Source of the DNA: Hydrogenophilales bacterium
GTDB taxonomy: Bacteria > Pseudomonadota > Gammaproteobacteria > Burkholderiales > Thiobacillaceae
Direction of reading: 5' to 3'
DNA: 54,857 nt
Assembly: GCA_024636675.1 (NCBI GenBank)
Contig: JAGXGM010000087.1
Coordinates: 1 to 54,857 of the forward strand
The notes beneath the pieces are model-generated. The model worked only from the letters and a program-made list of their open reading frames with translations. It was not told where the DNA came from and did no database searches. Shown piece after piece: positions 43,868 through 52,399 of the stretch (the first letter of the stretch is position 1; every line of letters begins with the position of its first letter). Made by a program: the position numbers and the translations under genes.

Positions 43868-46351
43868 ATGGATATGAGTACGCCCATGGGACAGGGTCCC
43901 AAGATGAAGCTCGTCATGGTTGGCAACGGCATGGCCGGGGTGCGCACGCTGGAAGAGCTGCTGAAGCTGGCGCCCGACCTCTACGACATCACCGTGTTCG
44001 GCGCCGAGCCGCACCCCAACTACAACCGCATCCTGCTCTCCCCGGTGCTCGCCGGCGAGCAGACGGTCGACGACATCGTGCTGAATCCGCTGGCCTGGTA
44101 TGCGGACAATGGCATCACCCTGCACACCGGCAAGAAGGTGGTGAAGATCGACCGCAGTGCGCGCGCGGTCGAAGCCGAGGACGGCACCCGCGCCGAGTAC
44201 GATCGCCTGCTGCTCGCCACCGGCTCCAATCCTTTCATCCTGCCGGTGCCCGGCGCCGATCTGGAAGGCGTGATCAGCTTTCGCGACATCGCCGACGTCG
44301 ACGCGATGGTGCGCGCGTCCGGCCAGTACCGCCACGCCGTCGTCATTGGCGGCGGCCTCCTGGGCCTGGAAGCCGCCAACGGCCTGATGAAGCGCGGCAT
44401 GGATGTGACCGTGGTGCACATCGCCCCCTGGCTGATGGAGCGCCAGCTCGACGAGCCCGCCGCACGCCTGCTGCAGAAAAGCCTGGAAGCAAAGGGCATG
44501 AAGTTTTTGCTGCAGAAGCAGACCGCCGAACTGGTCCAAGGCGGCTGTTCTGATTCATCGCCTTCCGGCGGGGGAGGGCGCGTCGCCGCCATCAAGTTCA
44601 AGGACGGCGATTCCGCGCCCGCCGATCTGGTCGTGATGGCCGTCGGCATCCGCCCCAACACCGAGCTTGCCGAATCATCCGGCCTGCATTGCAACCGCGG
44701 CATCGTCGTCAACGACACGATGCAGACCTTCGACCCGCGCATTTATTCGATCGGCGAGTGCGCCGCGCACCGCGGCATCGCCTACGGTCTGGTCGCGCCG
44801 CTGTTCGAGCAGGCCAAGGTCTGCGCCAACCATCTGGCGCTTTACGGCATCGGCCGCTACCAGGGCTCGATCACCTCGACCAAGCTCAAGGTCACCGGCA
44901 TCGACCTGTTTTCCGCCGGCGACTTCACCGGCGGCGAAGGCACCGAAGCCATCCTCTACTCCGACCCCATCGGCGGCGTCTACAAGAAGCTCGTCATCAA
45001 GGACAACAAGCTGGTCGGCGGCGTGATGTACGGCGACACCGTCGACGGCGCCTGGTATTTCTCGCTGCTGCGCGACGGCAAGAACATCGACGAACTGCGC
45101 GACCACCTGATGTTCGGCCAGGACCATTGCGGCAACCTCGGCCACCAGGGCATCAATAAGGCCGCGACCATGACCGACGATATGGAAGTGTGCGGCTGCA
45201 ACGGAATCTGCAAAGGCGACATCGTCAAGGCGATCCGCGACAAGGGGCTGTTCACCCTGGAGGATGTGCGGAAGCACACCAAGGCGTCGAGTTCGTGCGG
45301 CTCGTGCACGGGCCTCGTCGAGCAGATTCTCGCGGTCACCGCCGGCGGCGATTATTCGGCCACGCCGAAGACCAAGTCGGTGTGCGGCTGCACCGACCAC
45401 ACCCACGAGGACGTGCGCGCGGCGATTAAACAAAACAAGCTCCTGACGATCCCGCAGGTGATGGCGTTCATGGAATGGCGCACGCCCAACGGCTGCGCGA
45501 GTTGCCGCCCGGCGCTCAACTATTACCTGATCTCGACCTGGCCCGGCGAGGCCGAGGACGATCCGCAGTCGCGCTTCATCAACGAACGCGCCCACGCCAA
45601 CATCCAGCGCGACGGCACCTATTCGGTGATCCCGCGCATGTGGGGCGGCAACACGACGCCGTCTGAATTGCGCCGCATCGCCGACGTCGTCGACAAGTAC
45701 AGCATCCCGGCGGTGCATGTCACCGGCGGCCAGCGCATCGATCTGCTGGGGATCAAAAAGGAAGACCTGCCCAAAGTGTGGGCCGACCTCGACATGCCGT
45801 CGGGCCACGCCTACGGCAAGGCGCTGCGCACGGTGAAGACCTGCGTCGGCTCGGAATGGTGCCGCTTCGGCACCCAGAATTCGACGCAGATGGGCATCGA
45901 TCTGGAGAAGACCTTCTTCAAGATGTGGGCGCCGCACAAGGTCAAGCTCGCGGTATCCGGCTGCCCGAGGAACTGCGCCGAAGTCGCGATCAAGGACGTC
46001 GGCATCATCGGCGTCGATTCCGGCTGGGAGATTTATGTTGCCGGCAATGGCGGCATCAAGACCGAGGTCGCGCAGTTCCTGGTCAAGGTCAAAACCCCCG
46101 ACGAAGTGATCGAGTATTCCGGCGCCTTCCTGCAGCTGTATCGCGAAGAAGCGCGCTACCTGGACCGCACCGTGCACTATGTCGCCCGCGTCGGTCTCGA
46201 TTACGTGAAGAAAAAAATCCTCGACGACGCCGACAACCGGCGCGCGCTCTACGGGCGCCTGCTGTTCGCGCTATCGGTCGAACGCGACCCGTGGCTCGAG
46301 CGTGCCAGGGAGGGCAAGGCGAAGCACGAGTTCGAAGCGCTGTCAGTCTGA
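43868..46351 (+). CDS. nirB: NAD(P)H nitrite reductase large subunit
   Basis: An 827-aa siroheme enzyme that reduces nitrite to ammonium in the cytoplasm. Domains in order: FAD/NAD-binding reductase (LVMVGNGMAGVRTLEELL, HAVVIGGGLLGLEAANGL), two BFD-like [2Fe-2S] modules (VCGCNGICKGDIV ... SSCGSCTGLVEQ and VCGCTDHTHEDV ... GCASCRPAL), and the sulfite/nitrite reductase repeats with the four siroheme-[4Fe-4S] cysteines in CVGSEWCRFG (about residue 658) and SGCPRNCAE (about 697). It is controlled by the sigma-54 promoter upstream and followed by nirD. Confidence 0.95.
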   Translation: MDMSTPMGQGPKMKLVMVGNGMAGVRTLEELLKLAPDLYDITVFGAEPHPNYNRILLSPVLAGEQTVDDIVLNPLAWYADNGITLHTGKKVVKIDRSARAVEAEDGTRAEYDRLLLATGSNPFILPVPGADLEGVISFRDIADVDAMVRASGQYRHAVVIGGGLLGLEAANGLMKRGMDVTVVHIAPWLMERQLDEPAARLLQKSLEAKGMKFLLQKQTAELVQGGCSDSSPSGGGGRVAAIKFKDGDSAPADLVVMAVGIRPNTELAESSGLHCNRGIVVNDTMQTFDPRIYSIGECAAHRGIAYGLVAPLFEQAKVCANHLALYGIGRYQGSITSTKLKVTGIDLFSAGDFTGGEGTEAILYSDPIGGVYKKLVIKDNKLVGGVMYGDTVDGAWYFSLLRDGKNIDELRDHLMFGQDHCGNLGHQGINKAATMTDDMEVCGCNGICKGDIVKAIRDKGLFTLEDVRKHTKASSSCGSCTGLVEQILAVTAGGDYSATPKTKSVCGCTDHTHEDVRAAIKQNKLLTIPQVMAFMEWRTPNGCASCRPALNYYLISTWPGEAEDDPQSRFINERAHANIQRDGTYSVIPRMWGGNTTPSELRRIADVVDKYSIPAVHVTGGQRIDLLGIKKEDLPKVWADLDMPSGHAYGKALRTVKTCVGSEWCRFGTQNSTQMGIDLEKTFFKMWAPHKVKLAVSGCPRNCAEVAIKDVGIIGVDSGWEIYVAGNGGIKTEVAQFLVKVKTPDEVIEYSGAFLQLYREEARYLDRTVHYVARVGLDYVKKKILDDADNRRALYGRLLFALSVERDPWLERAREGKAKHEFEALSV

Positions 46352-46412
46352 CCGGGGGAGACGGCCGCCCTGCGGTCCCCGACAAGCCTATCTCCAATCG
46401 AAAGGAAGCATC

Positions 46413-46745
46413 ATGAACAAGTGGCTAGACGTGTGTGCGATGACCGATATCCCCCAACTCGGTGCGCGCGTGGTGCGTCACGGCGGACTGGATATCGCCG
46501 TGTTCCGCAACGCCGAAGATGAAGTGTTTGCGCTGGAAGACCGCTGTCCGCACAAGGGCGGCCCGTTGTCGCAGGGCATCGTCCATGGCCGCAAAGTGAG
46601 CTGCCCGCTGCATGGATGGAACATCGAGCTGATCTCCGGCTGCGCCGTCGCGCCGGACGAAGGCTGCGCGCGCGAATTTCCGATCCGGCTCGAAGGCGGA
46701 CGGGTGTGGCTCGACGCCGCCACGATCGACGTCGAGGCAGCCTGA
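46413..46745 (+). CDS. nirD: NAD(P)H nitrite reductase small subunit
   Basis: A 110-aa Rieske-type protein that forms nitrite reductase with NirB. The [2Fe-2S] ligands are in CPHKGGPLSQG and CPLHGWNIEL, the normal C-x-H and C-x-x-H pattern. The start at 46413 has AAAGGAAG upstream; the open frame begins earlier without support. It lies 61 bases after nirB and ends the operon. Confidence 0.94.
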   Translation: MNKWLDVCAMTDIPQLGARVVRHGGLDIAVFRNAEDEVFALEDRCPHKGGPLSQGIVHGRKVSCPLHGWNIELISGCAVAPDEGCAREFPIRLEGGRVWLDAATIDVEAA

Positions 46746-46807
46746 ACGCCCGATCGCCATTGCATGGATGATTCACCAGGCGCGCCGGCTTGCGCCCGGC
46801 CCAGCTT

Positions 46808-47311
46808 TCAGTCGAGCTTCCGGTCCTCGTGCTTTGCTTTCTCCATCGCTTCCGGCTCCAGTTCTTCGGCATAGCGATTGAGCCGGATAAAGATCCCCCA
46901 GCCGGCAAGCAGTACCCCCACCGAAAACACGATGCTTGCCGCATACAGCAACTGAGCGGGGTCCTCATGCACCGCCTTGAACGTTGCAACGAGTCCCTCG
47001 ATGGCGAGCGCAACGACGAGCACGGCGAAGAAGCGGGACAGGAATCGCCTGACCCGGGTCGGCGCGCTGATATGCGCGTTACGGATGACCTCTTCCTCGG
47101 CGATGGTCTGTGAAATCTGCAGGGCGACCACCGCTGCGGCGAGCAGGCCGATGGCCTCGATGATTTCCTGCGCCGCGTCCTGATCGAATCGGGCGTTGAT
47201 TGCCAGCCACCCCATGTGGGATGCCATCGCAATCAGAACGACCGCGGCGCAGGCGAAGAGAAGTGCCATGGCGGCATGGACGAATGCAAAGGCATGCTTG
47301 AGGGCTTTCAT
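46808..47311 (-). CDS. hypothetical inner-membrane protein, 167 aa
   Basis: A 167-aa protein with about four hydrophobic helices (HAAMALLFACAAVVLIAMA first) and a charged C-terminus rich in Glu and Lys. One loop (QTIAEEEVIRNAHISAPTRVRRF) is conserved-looking. No family is recognised. Its start overlaps the stop of the small upstream ORF by four bases (ATGA). It is convergent with nirD. Confidence 0.7.
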   Translation of the reverse strand: MKALKHAFAFVHAAMALLFACAAVVLIAMASHMGWLAINARFDQDAAQEIIEAIGLLAAAVVALQISQTIAEEEVIRNAHISAPTRVRRFLSRFFAVLVVALAIEGLVATFKAVHEDPAQLLYAASIVFSVGVLLAGWGIFIRLNRYAEELEPEAMEKAKHEDRKLD

Positions 47312-47478
47312 CGATATATCCGTCGGAGCCGGCGCGTCAAACCCTGTGCTTTCTGACCCACCCGGTCATCCGCTGCCATCCGTCCTCGGCAGGCGCCTTG
47401 CGGGCAGGGTTGCCGCACCCTGCCAGGGGCGCCCTCATCTTCTCCATCCGTGGTCAGCGTGTCGATTTTGGCATTCAT
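47308..47478 (-). CDS. small hypothetical ORF, 56 aa
   Basis: An ORF starting MNAKIDTLTTDGEDEGAPGR with a good AAGGAG before the ATG, and ending in a basic tail (GLTRRLRRIYR). Its stop overlaps the start of the membrane-protein gene by four bases, which is a typical coupling. The composition of the second half is odd and an alternative frame there reads better, so this may be a frameshifted gene. No function is suggested. Confidence 0.4.
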   Translation of the reverse strand: MNAKIDTLTTDGEDEGAPGRVRQPCPQGACRGRMAADDRVGQKAQGLTRRLRRIYR

Positions 47479-47537
47479 GGGCGTCTCCTTGGGGGCGCAA
47501 TGGCGCGGGACAGGCGCTGCGCCCTGCTGCGGGGCGA

Positions 47538-48110
47538 TTAAAAATACGCGCCGAGCACGATCTGGTGGAGGTCGATGCCGTCGTTCGGCTTCTCGATGTC
47601 GGCGTTGGAATAGTGGGAATATTGCAGGCCGGCGAATCCCCGTTTGGCAAGCTCGACGCCCACTGCAAGGTGCGGGGAGAACTGGAAACGGGTGGAAAAA
47701 TCCTTGCCGCCCAGCGAGTCGCGGCTGAACAGCGACACGCCGAGCCCGGCTTCGGCGTAGGGGCGCACGCGGCCTTCGCCGTAATGGAGATGGAGGCGGC
47801 CGATGCCGCCGAACTGGTTCATGTTGTCGGGCCCGGAGCCCGCGCCGGTATGCCTGAAGTGGCTCAATTCCAGTTCGGGGCGCAGCGAGACCCTCCAATT
47901 GCCCCAGTCGGCCGACCACATCGGGCCGAAGCGCAGGCTGATCCCGGCCCGCTCGTAGTCGTCCCCCGCTTCGCCAACCAGCAGGCCGATTCCCGGCCCC
48001 TCTACGGCTGCCGAGGCGGTGCCGAACGGCGTGAAGGTGAATGCCAGGAGGACGAACGCGGCAAACAGATTGAAACCGGGTTGCGCCAGAACGACTGGAT
48101 AGCGGTCCAT
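47538..48110 (-). CDS. pagL: PagL-type lipid A 3-O-deacylase
   Basis: A 190-aa outer-membrane beta-barrel enzyme that removes the 3-position acyl chain from lipid A. After a signal sequence (FAAFVLLAFTFTPFGTASA) come short amphipathic strands, and the catalytic His-Ser pair is in QYSHYSNADIEKPNDGID, the PagL signature. The protein ends with LGAYF, terminal phenylalanine as for barrels. Start at 48110 has GGGAGA upstream. Often linked to evasion in pathogens, here it probably tunes the outer membrane. Confidence 0.85.
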   Translation of the reverse strand: MDRYPVVLAQPGFNLFAAFVLLAFTFTPFGTASAAVEGPGIGLLVGEAGDDYERAGISLRFGPMWSADWGNWRVSLRPELELSHFRHTGAGSGPDNMNQFGGIGRLHLHYGEGRVRPYAEAGLGVSLFSRDSLGGKDFSTRFQFSPHLAVGVELAKRGFAGLQYSHYSNADIEKPNDGIDLHQIVLGAYF

Positions 48111-48338
48111 GAACTGTCTCCCTTTTTTATTGGTTCGGGTGGTCCGGCGCTGCTCAGGCGCTGCCCGGACGTCGTCGACCACCCCTCGATTCAGTATATG
48201 TACACATCGGACCGGAGGCGCCGGGAAAGAGCTGGCAGGTATGCAGCCGGATGTCGGCGCGATGATCCGGGGTAAGGTGTTCGCGCTTGACTACGGTCGG
48301 CTAATGGATGACCCCATTTGCTTGCTCAGTGATGGACA

Positions 48339-48737
48339 TTAGGGAACATATACCATGTCGATGTGAAACAAGAAGGCGCCATCAGCTTCTGTTACGTGAA
48401 GACTGAGCACAAGATCACTCCTGCCTTCTGAGATCGTCCAAAGATCAATAAGCGCGTCCCATCTCGTGCCCATCCAAATGCAAACCGACGAGTTCCATGT
48501 TTCGTCTGGGAGGTCAATGAGGGTTGCGCCGTAGTCTTGAATGTAAGTCCGAATTTGGGTAGCCGTTTCGGCTGATATTTGAGCTACGCCAGGAATCCCT
48601 GCGCCGAGATAATAGTCGTGGCATACAAAGGCACTAACAATCTCTCGAATGACCGAACGCCAGGCCGACGGGATTGGACGTTCAGCTTCTTCATCTTTAA
48701 CGGCCATAACTTCAGAAGCTTCGTTTCTGAATGTCAT
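48339..48737 (-). CDS. integron cassette protein, DUF7668-like
   Basis: A soluble protein of up to 132 aa (an internal ATG at 48707 is an alternative start). IPSAWRSVIREIVSAFVCHDYYLGAGIPGV and the end ADGAFLFHIDMVYVP look like a small family of single-domain proteins that I associate with DUF7668. Function is unknown. Its DNA is AT-richer than the flanks and it begins 23 bases after an attC end, so it is a captured gene cassette. No clear attC follows its stop. Confidence 0.7.
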   Translation of the reverse strand: MTFRNEASEVMAVKDEEAERPIPSAWRSVIREIVSAFVCHDYYLGAGIPGVAQISAETATQIRTYIQDYGATLIDLPDETWNSSVCIWMGTRWDALIDLWTISEGRSDLVLSLHVTEADGAFLFHIDMVYVP

Positions 48738-48759
48738 TACTCAAAAATCCCAATGAACT

Positions 48760-48843
48760 GCATAACGTTTGAGGTAAGGGGCGCGCCGCTTGCGGCGCGT
48801 CCCAGCGTAGCGAAGCGGAGCGAACTTGACCGAAGGGTTAGGT
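48760..48843 (-). repeat. integron attC site
   Basis: An 84-bp recombination site between two minus-strand genes. In cassette direction it opens with ACCTAAC (fits RYYYAAC; the stop codon TAA of the upstream gene lies in it) and ends with GTTATGC (one mismatch to GTTRRRY). Inner L-type boxes CTTGACCGAAGG and GTTTGAGGTAAGG (plus strand) and a central GC hairpin (GCGCGCCGC/GCGGCGCG) complete the fold. Length and order suit attC sites. Confidence 0.82.
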
Positions 48844-49242
48844 TGCGTGTGCATGGCAAACGGCATTAAGTTCAGCAATAAATGAAGGCAAAGACGTTTG
48901 GTCGGTAATGAACTCAAACTCTAGGCGCTGGCTATGTTCTGCCGCTACGGTTAACACTCCGCTGACAATGATTTGTCCCCTGCCATTGCCACGAAGGGAA
49001 AAATAGGGCTCCTCGTACTGTTGCCCAAGCTTGGCATCACCAATTAACTTGGAAGATAACCTCTCAAGCGCTGAGACAAACTCATCAATCGGCGGCCAAT
49101 CAAAGAAAAAAGAGGTGCTAGCGGAGAATGGTGATGAAACCACCTCCAACAAACAAGCTCCCCCTGACCCATCATCGAAAAGTTCGATGCTTTTCATGGA
49201 CAGTTGGCATTGTTCCGACTGAGTAGAGAGTGATGCGTCCAT
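48838..49242 (-). CDS. integron cassette protein of unknown function
   Basis: A 134-aa soluble protein with no recognised domain: MKSIELFDDGSGGACLLEVVSS, FDWPPIDEFVSALERLSSKL, and EFEFITDQTSLPSFIAELNAV. The look is of a small alpha/beta protein, like many cassette or immunity-type proteins, but this is an impression only. Its stop lies inside the attC site, and a GTTAGGT core stands five bases before its ATG, so it is a complete gene cassette. AT-rich codon use differs from neighbours. Confidence 0.75.
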   Translation of the reverse strand: MDASLSTQSEQCQLSMKSIELFDDGSGGACLLEVVSSPFSASTSFFFDWPPIDEFVSALERLSSKLIGDAKLGQQYEEPYFSLRGNGRGQIIVSGVLTVAAEHSQRLEFEFITDQTSLPSFIAELNAVCHAHAT

Positions 49243-49246
49243 AGCA

Positions 49247-49253
49247 ACCTAAC
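49247..49253 (-). other. integron core site at the cassette boundary
   Basis: GTTAGGT on the minus strand fits GTTRRRY fully and stands directly before the cassette start codon, where recombination joins a cassette to attI or to an upstream attC. The sequence beyond it lacks a full attC fold, so it could be the relic of attI or of a damaged attC. Confidence 0.6.
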
Positions 49254-49578
49254 GTAATTTAGACAGCACGCTCACCTGAATATCTTGCCGCCTAAATCAA
49301 GGAGGCTATATGGCAGTGTGCTGTATTTGGTTGATTGAATTGAAACTTTACGCCTTGTCCGCCCGTATAGGCAAGCCTAAAATTTTGTGGATGAAAGCTC
49401 ACGTTGTCTCTCAAGATTCGCCCAAGCTGCTTGCACTGTAAATGGTGTAAATGGTGTAAATGGGAAAAACAGGGGGCAGACCGCGGTTTCCAGATCTGCT
49501 GATTAAAAAATCGGGTCAGCTCAGACATCGTTTGTTAATCGCGGGGTGATCCAGCGACGGTGAAGCGCATAGCAGACT
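49254..49578. other. AT-richer intergenic stretch beside the cassettes
   Basis: No convincing gene is seen. A 78-codon minus-strand ORF (49292-49528) lacks family likeness. At 49437-49463 a nine-base unit (AAATGGTGT) repeats about three times. The segment near 49466-49490 (CAGGGGGCAGACCGCGGTTT) resembles sequence often found near transposase relics. No integrase gene is present. Confidence 0.45.
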
Positions 49579-50649
49579 TTATTTGGCTCGCGGACGCGAC
49601 AGCGCCGGCTGCACCGCCTGAAGCCGGCCTGAGCGCAACTCGACGACGGCCTTCGCCACCGCGCGCGCCACATTGCGCGCTTCTTCCTGCACCGGCTCAT
49701 CTTGGTCCAGGGCATCGTGGCTGGTGGCATACGGTGCGTAGTAGCCGATGTAGCGGTCCAGTCGCGCCTGTGCACCGGCGTCGATGAAACCCATCCAGTC
49801 GAGCCAATCCGACAGGGCGCGGCGCGAGCCTTCGATTCCGGCGACGTCACCGTGGACGATCAGCCCGTAGGCGCGTCCTGCCAGGTGCTGCGGATAGTCC
49901 CAGCCGGCCATTTCGAGTGCTTTGGCCTTGCCGGGATTCTTGCCCGAGGTGGCGGTGGGATCGGGGTTGCCGCCGTCGGCGCAGACCAGGCGGTCGATCA
50001 TCAGCTTCAACGGGCTGGGGCTCTGATACCAGTACACCGGCGAGACGATGATCACCGCATGGGCGGCGGTCCAGCGCTCGTAGATCTCGGCCATCCAGTC
50101 GTTGGTCTGGCCGAGCGCATGGTTGGGGTAGCAACTGCACGGCCAGTTGCACAGGGGCATTGCGGTCGACGCGCAGCCTTTGCAGGGATGGATGTTGCGA
50201 CCGTATTCGGAGATGAGCAGGCTGAGGTCGAGCACGTCGACCTGGATGTCGGCCTGCTCCAGAATTTCGCGCGCGATCCCCAGCAGCCGGAAGGTTTTGG
50301 ACATCTCGCCCGGGCAGCTGCCGTCGTTGCGCGCCGAGCCGCAGATCAGCAACACCCGTGACGGGCTCGCCGGGTCGGCCCAGCGCAGTTGCGCCGCGTC
50401 GATGCGCCGTTTCGTGTCGACCCACTCGGAAGACAAGTCGTAGTCCGGATCGGCATATCCCGGCCCCGCCTTCTGCGTGAGCGGGGATTTGCGGTACTCG
50501 TTGTAGGCCTGCCAGGCGATCTCTTCGAGGCGGGCAATGGACGCGTCTTCGGTGCGGAAGGCCGGATCGAAGAAGGCGGCCCGAAATCGGGCACTGAACG
50601 CGTCACGTGTGAGCGGGGCTGGGGCTTGACCCTTGCGGACCTCAATCAT
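49579..50649 (-). CDS. NADPH-dependent FMN reductase family protein
   Basis: A 356-aa flavodoxin-fold protein. The phosphate-binding loop is VLLICGSARNDGSCPGEMSKTFRL, and VIIVSPVYWYQSPSPLKLMIDRL is the flavin-site motif. An N-terminal extension of about 95 residues is unusual for the family. A cysteine-rich patch (HPCKGCASTAMPLCNWPCSC) may bind metal or be redox-active. It probably reduces quinones, chromate-like or azo compounds; the substrate is unknown. It flanks the integron island but has normal GC-rich codon use. Confidence 0.82.
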   Translation of the reverse strand: MIEVRKGQAPAPLTRDAFSARFRAAFFDPAFRTEDASIARLEEIAWQAYNEYRKSPLTQKAGPGYADPDYDLSSEWVDTKRRIDAAQLRWADPASPSRVLLICGSARNDGSCPGEMSKTFRLLGIAREILEQADIQVDVLDLSLLISEYGRNIHPCKGCASTAMPLCNWPCSCYPNHALGQTNDWMAEIYERWTAAHAVIIVSPVYWYQSPSPLKLMIDRLVCADGGNPDPTATSGKNPGKAKALEMAGWDYPQHLAGRAYGLIVHGDVAGIEGSRRALSDWLDWMGFIDAGAQARLDRYIGYYAPYATSHDALDQDEPVQEEARNVARAVAKAVVELRSGRLQAVQPALSRPRAK

Positions 50650-50777
50650 GATGGCTTCCGTGCGTTGCCTGGTGTGGGGTCAGGCTGCCCAGGTGGACGC
50701 GCGGGGACGTAAGGGTTTTCATGGGACTCTCCTTGTAAAGCGACAACCAGAAGCACCTGCCTAATCGCGCCGGGGGT

Positions 50778-51965
50778 TCACCGCAGCGTGAGCCGATGCA
50801 GGTCACCTTTGCCAAAGTCGACGAGGTAGAGGTTGCCCGATTCGTCTTCGCCGAATGATGACAGCCTCAGCCCGCTGTCGAGCAGGTGCGCGTTCTCCCA
50901 GCCGCTGGCGCCGCGCCGCAATCCCCATAGCCGTCCGGAGCAGAAGTCGCCGTAGACATAGACGCCTTGCAGGGACGGGTACTGCGCGCCCCGATAGACG
51001 TAGCCGCCGGTGATCGAACAATTGCCCGAGCCATTGGCGTACTCGGCGACTGGGGCGGTGAGGCCGGTCCGGTCGCAGCCCGCGCCTTTGTAGCAGTGCA
51101 TGCCCTCCATCACGTTCCAGCCATAGTTTTGACCGCCGCGGCTGTCGGCAGGCTGGAAGTTGACTTCCTCGTACGCGTTCTGGCCGACGTCGGCGATGTA
51201 GAGGTCGCCCGCGGCGCGGTCGAAGGAAAAGCGCCAGGGATTGCGCAGGCCCAGCGCCCAGATTTCGTTGCCGAAGGGATTGTCCGGCGGGATGGCGTAC
51301 GGATCGGCGCCCGATTCCACGTCGATGCGCAGCAGCTTGCCGAGCAGGGTGCGGGGATTTTGCGCGTTGTTCTGTGGATCGCCGCCGGAGCCGCCGTCGC
51401 CAAGTCCGATGTAGAGGTAGCCATCCGGGCCGAACGCCAGATGACCGCCGTTGTGATTGGCGTAGGGCTGGGACTGGCGCAGCAGCACGTGTGCGCTGGC
51501 GGGGTCGGCGACATCGGGATCGGCGCCGATTCGATAGCGCGCCACCCTCGTGTCGCCGCCGGACTTGTCGGTGTAGTTGACGTAGAAATGCCCGCGCGTG
51601 GCGTAGTCCGGCGGAAAGGCCAGGCCCAGCAAGCCCTGCTCGGTGCCGCGGGTGCGGACCCGCGTGGAAACGTCGAGGAAGGGCTGGGGATCGACCGCGC
51701 CATTACGCACGATGCGAATCAAGCCGCCCCGTTCCACCACGAACAGCCGGCCACTGCCGTCGCCCGCGTGCGTGACCAGCAGCGGCTGGCTGAATCCGCC
51801 GGCAACCCGGGTCAGGGAGACGGCAGGGAACGGCCCCGCCGACGAGGCTGTTTCGCCGCCGACCCGGTCCGCGGCGTCGCAGGCGCCGAGGAACAGGCCG
51901 GCGCACACCAGCAGGACCACTCTCAGAAACGAATCACCTCGATACGACATGAGCGACTGGCGCAT
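50778..51965 (-). CDS. PQQ-dependent sugar dehydrogenase-like lipoprotein
   Basis: A 395-aa six-bladed beta-propeller of the soluble glucose dehydrogenase (GSDH/YliI-like) family. A lipobox (CAGLFLGAC) anchors it in the periplasm. Typical motifs are GGFSQPLLVTHAGDGSGRLFVVE, GLLGLAFPPDY, ANHNGGHLAFGPDGYLYIGLGDGG (holds the catalytic histidine and calcium site) and GQNYGWNVMEG. It oxidises sugars or aldehydes with PQQ; no PQQ-synthesis gene is in the window. Confidence 0.88.
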   Translation of the reverse strand: MRQSLMSYRGDSFLRVVLLVCAGLFLGACDAADRVGGETASSAGPFPAVSLTRVAGGFSQPLLVTHAGDGSGRLFVVERGGLIRIVRNGAVDPQPFLDVSTRVRTRGTEQGLLGLAFPPDYATRGHFYVNYTDKSGGDTRVARYRIGADPDVADPASAHVLLRQSQPYANHNGGHLAFGPDGYLYIGLGDGGSGGDPQNNAQNPRTLLGKLLRIDVESGADPYAIPPDNPFGNEIWALGLRNPWRFSFDRAAGDLYIADVGQNAYEEVNFQPADSRGGQNYGWNVMEGMHCYKGAGCDRTGLTAPVAEYANGSGNCSITGGYVYRGAQYPSLQGVYVYGDFCSGRLWGLRRGASGWENAHLLDSGLRLSSFGEDESGNLYLVDFGKGDLHRLTLR

Positions 51966-52399
51966 GATCTACCTCCATGGTTGTCTTCTGTGGCAAAGGC
52001 GCAGCGGCGTTCAGATGGTGGGATCCGCCAGGCCGGCAACGCGGCTTAATCCTGCGAGCGGCGAAAGTACGCAGCCTGGGTGCCGATTATGAAAATATAG
52101 ACCGGACAGCCTGCAAGGGGGTTATCAACGCCCTTCCATTGGGTCGCCGCTGGCGTCCACTCAGATCAAGCTTTGAGCCGCTGCCGTGGGGAGACCGGCA
52201 GGGCAGTTCGAATACGCCGGATCGCAGTCCGCATTCGCCACATCGAAAAGCCCCTTTTTCAGAGCCGGCCGCGGTGTGGCGGCAATGCGAAGTTGGTTGC
52301 GCCCCCATAGGGCCGTCACTTGTCGTCTATGTTGAGATTGATTCCCTGTAACGGCGCTACGCGGCGAGCGGCGCCGCCCCGGCTCCGAAGGAGGCATCG
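51966..52399. other. 434-bp gap without a gene
   Basis: No coding sequence is supported. Short minus-strand ORFs at 52087-52397 look like translated non-coding DNA. The right end holds the ribosome-binding site AAGGAGG for the next gene. No repeat, attachment site or RNA gene was recognised. Confidence 0.5.

Noticed and set aside
44675-46177. 500-codon minus-strand ORF
   Set aside because: Antisense to nirB and without domain likeness.
48294-48343. attC after the second cassette
   Set aside because: CTAATG/CATTAG forms an inverted repeat near the stop, but the inner boxes and hairpin of an attC are missing.
49292-49528. 78-codon minus-strand ORF
   Set aside because: No ribosome-binding site worth noting and no family likeness; composition is that of non-coding DNA with a short tandem repeat.
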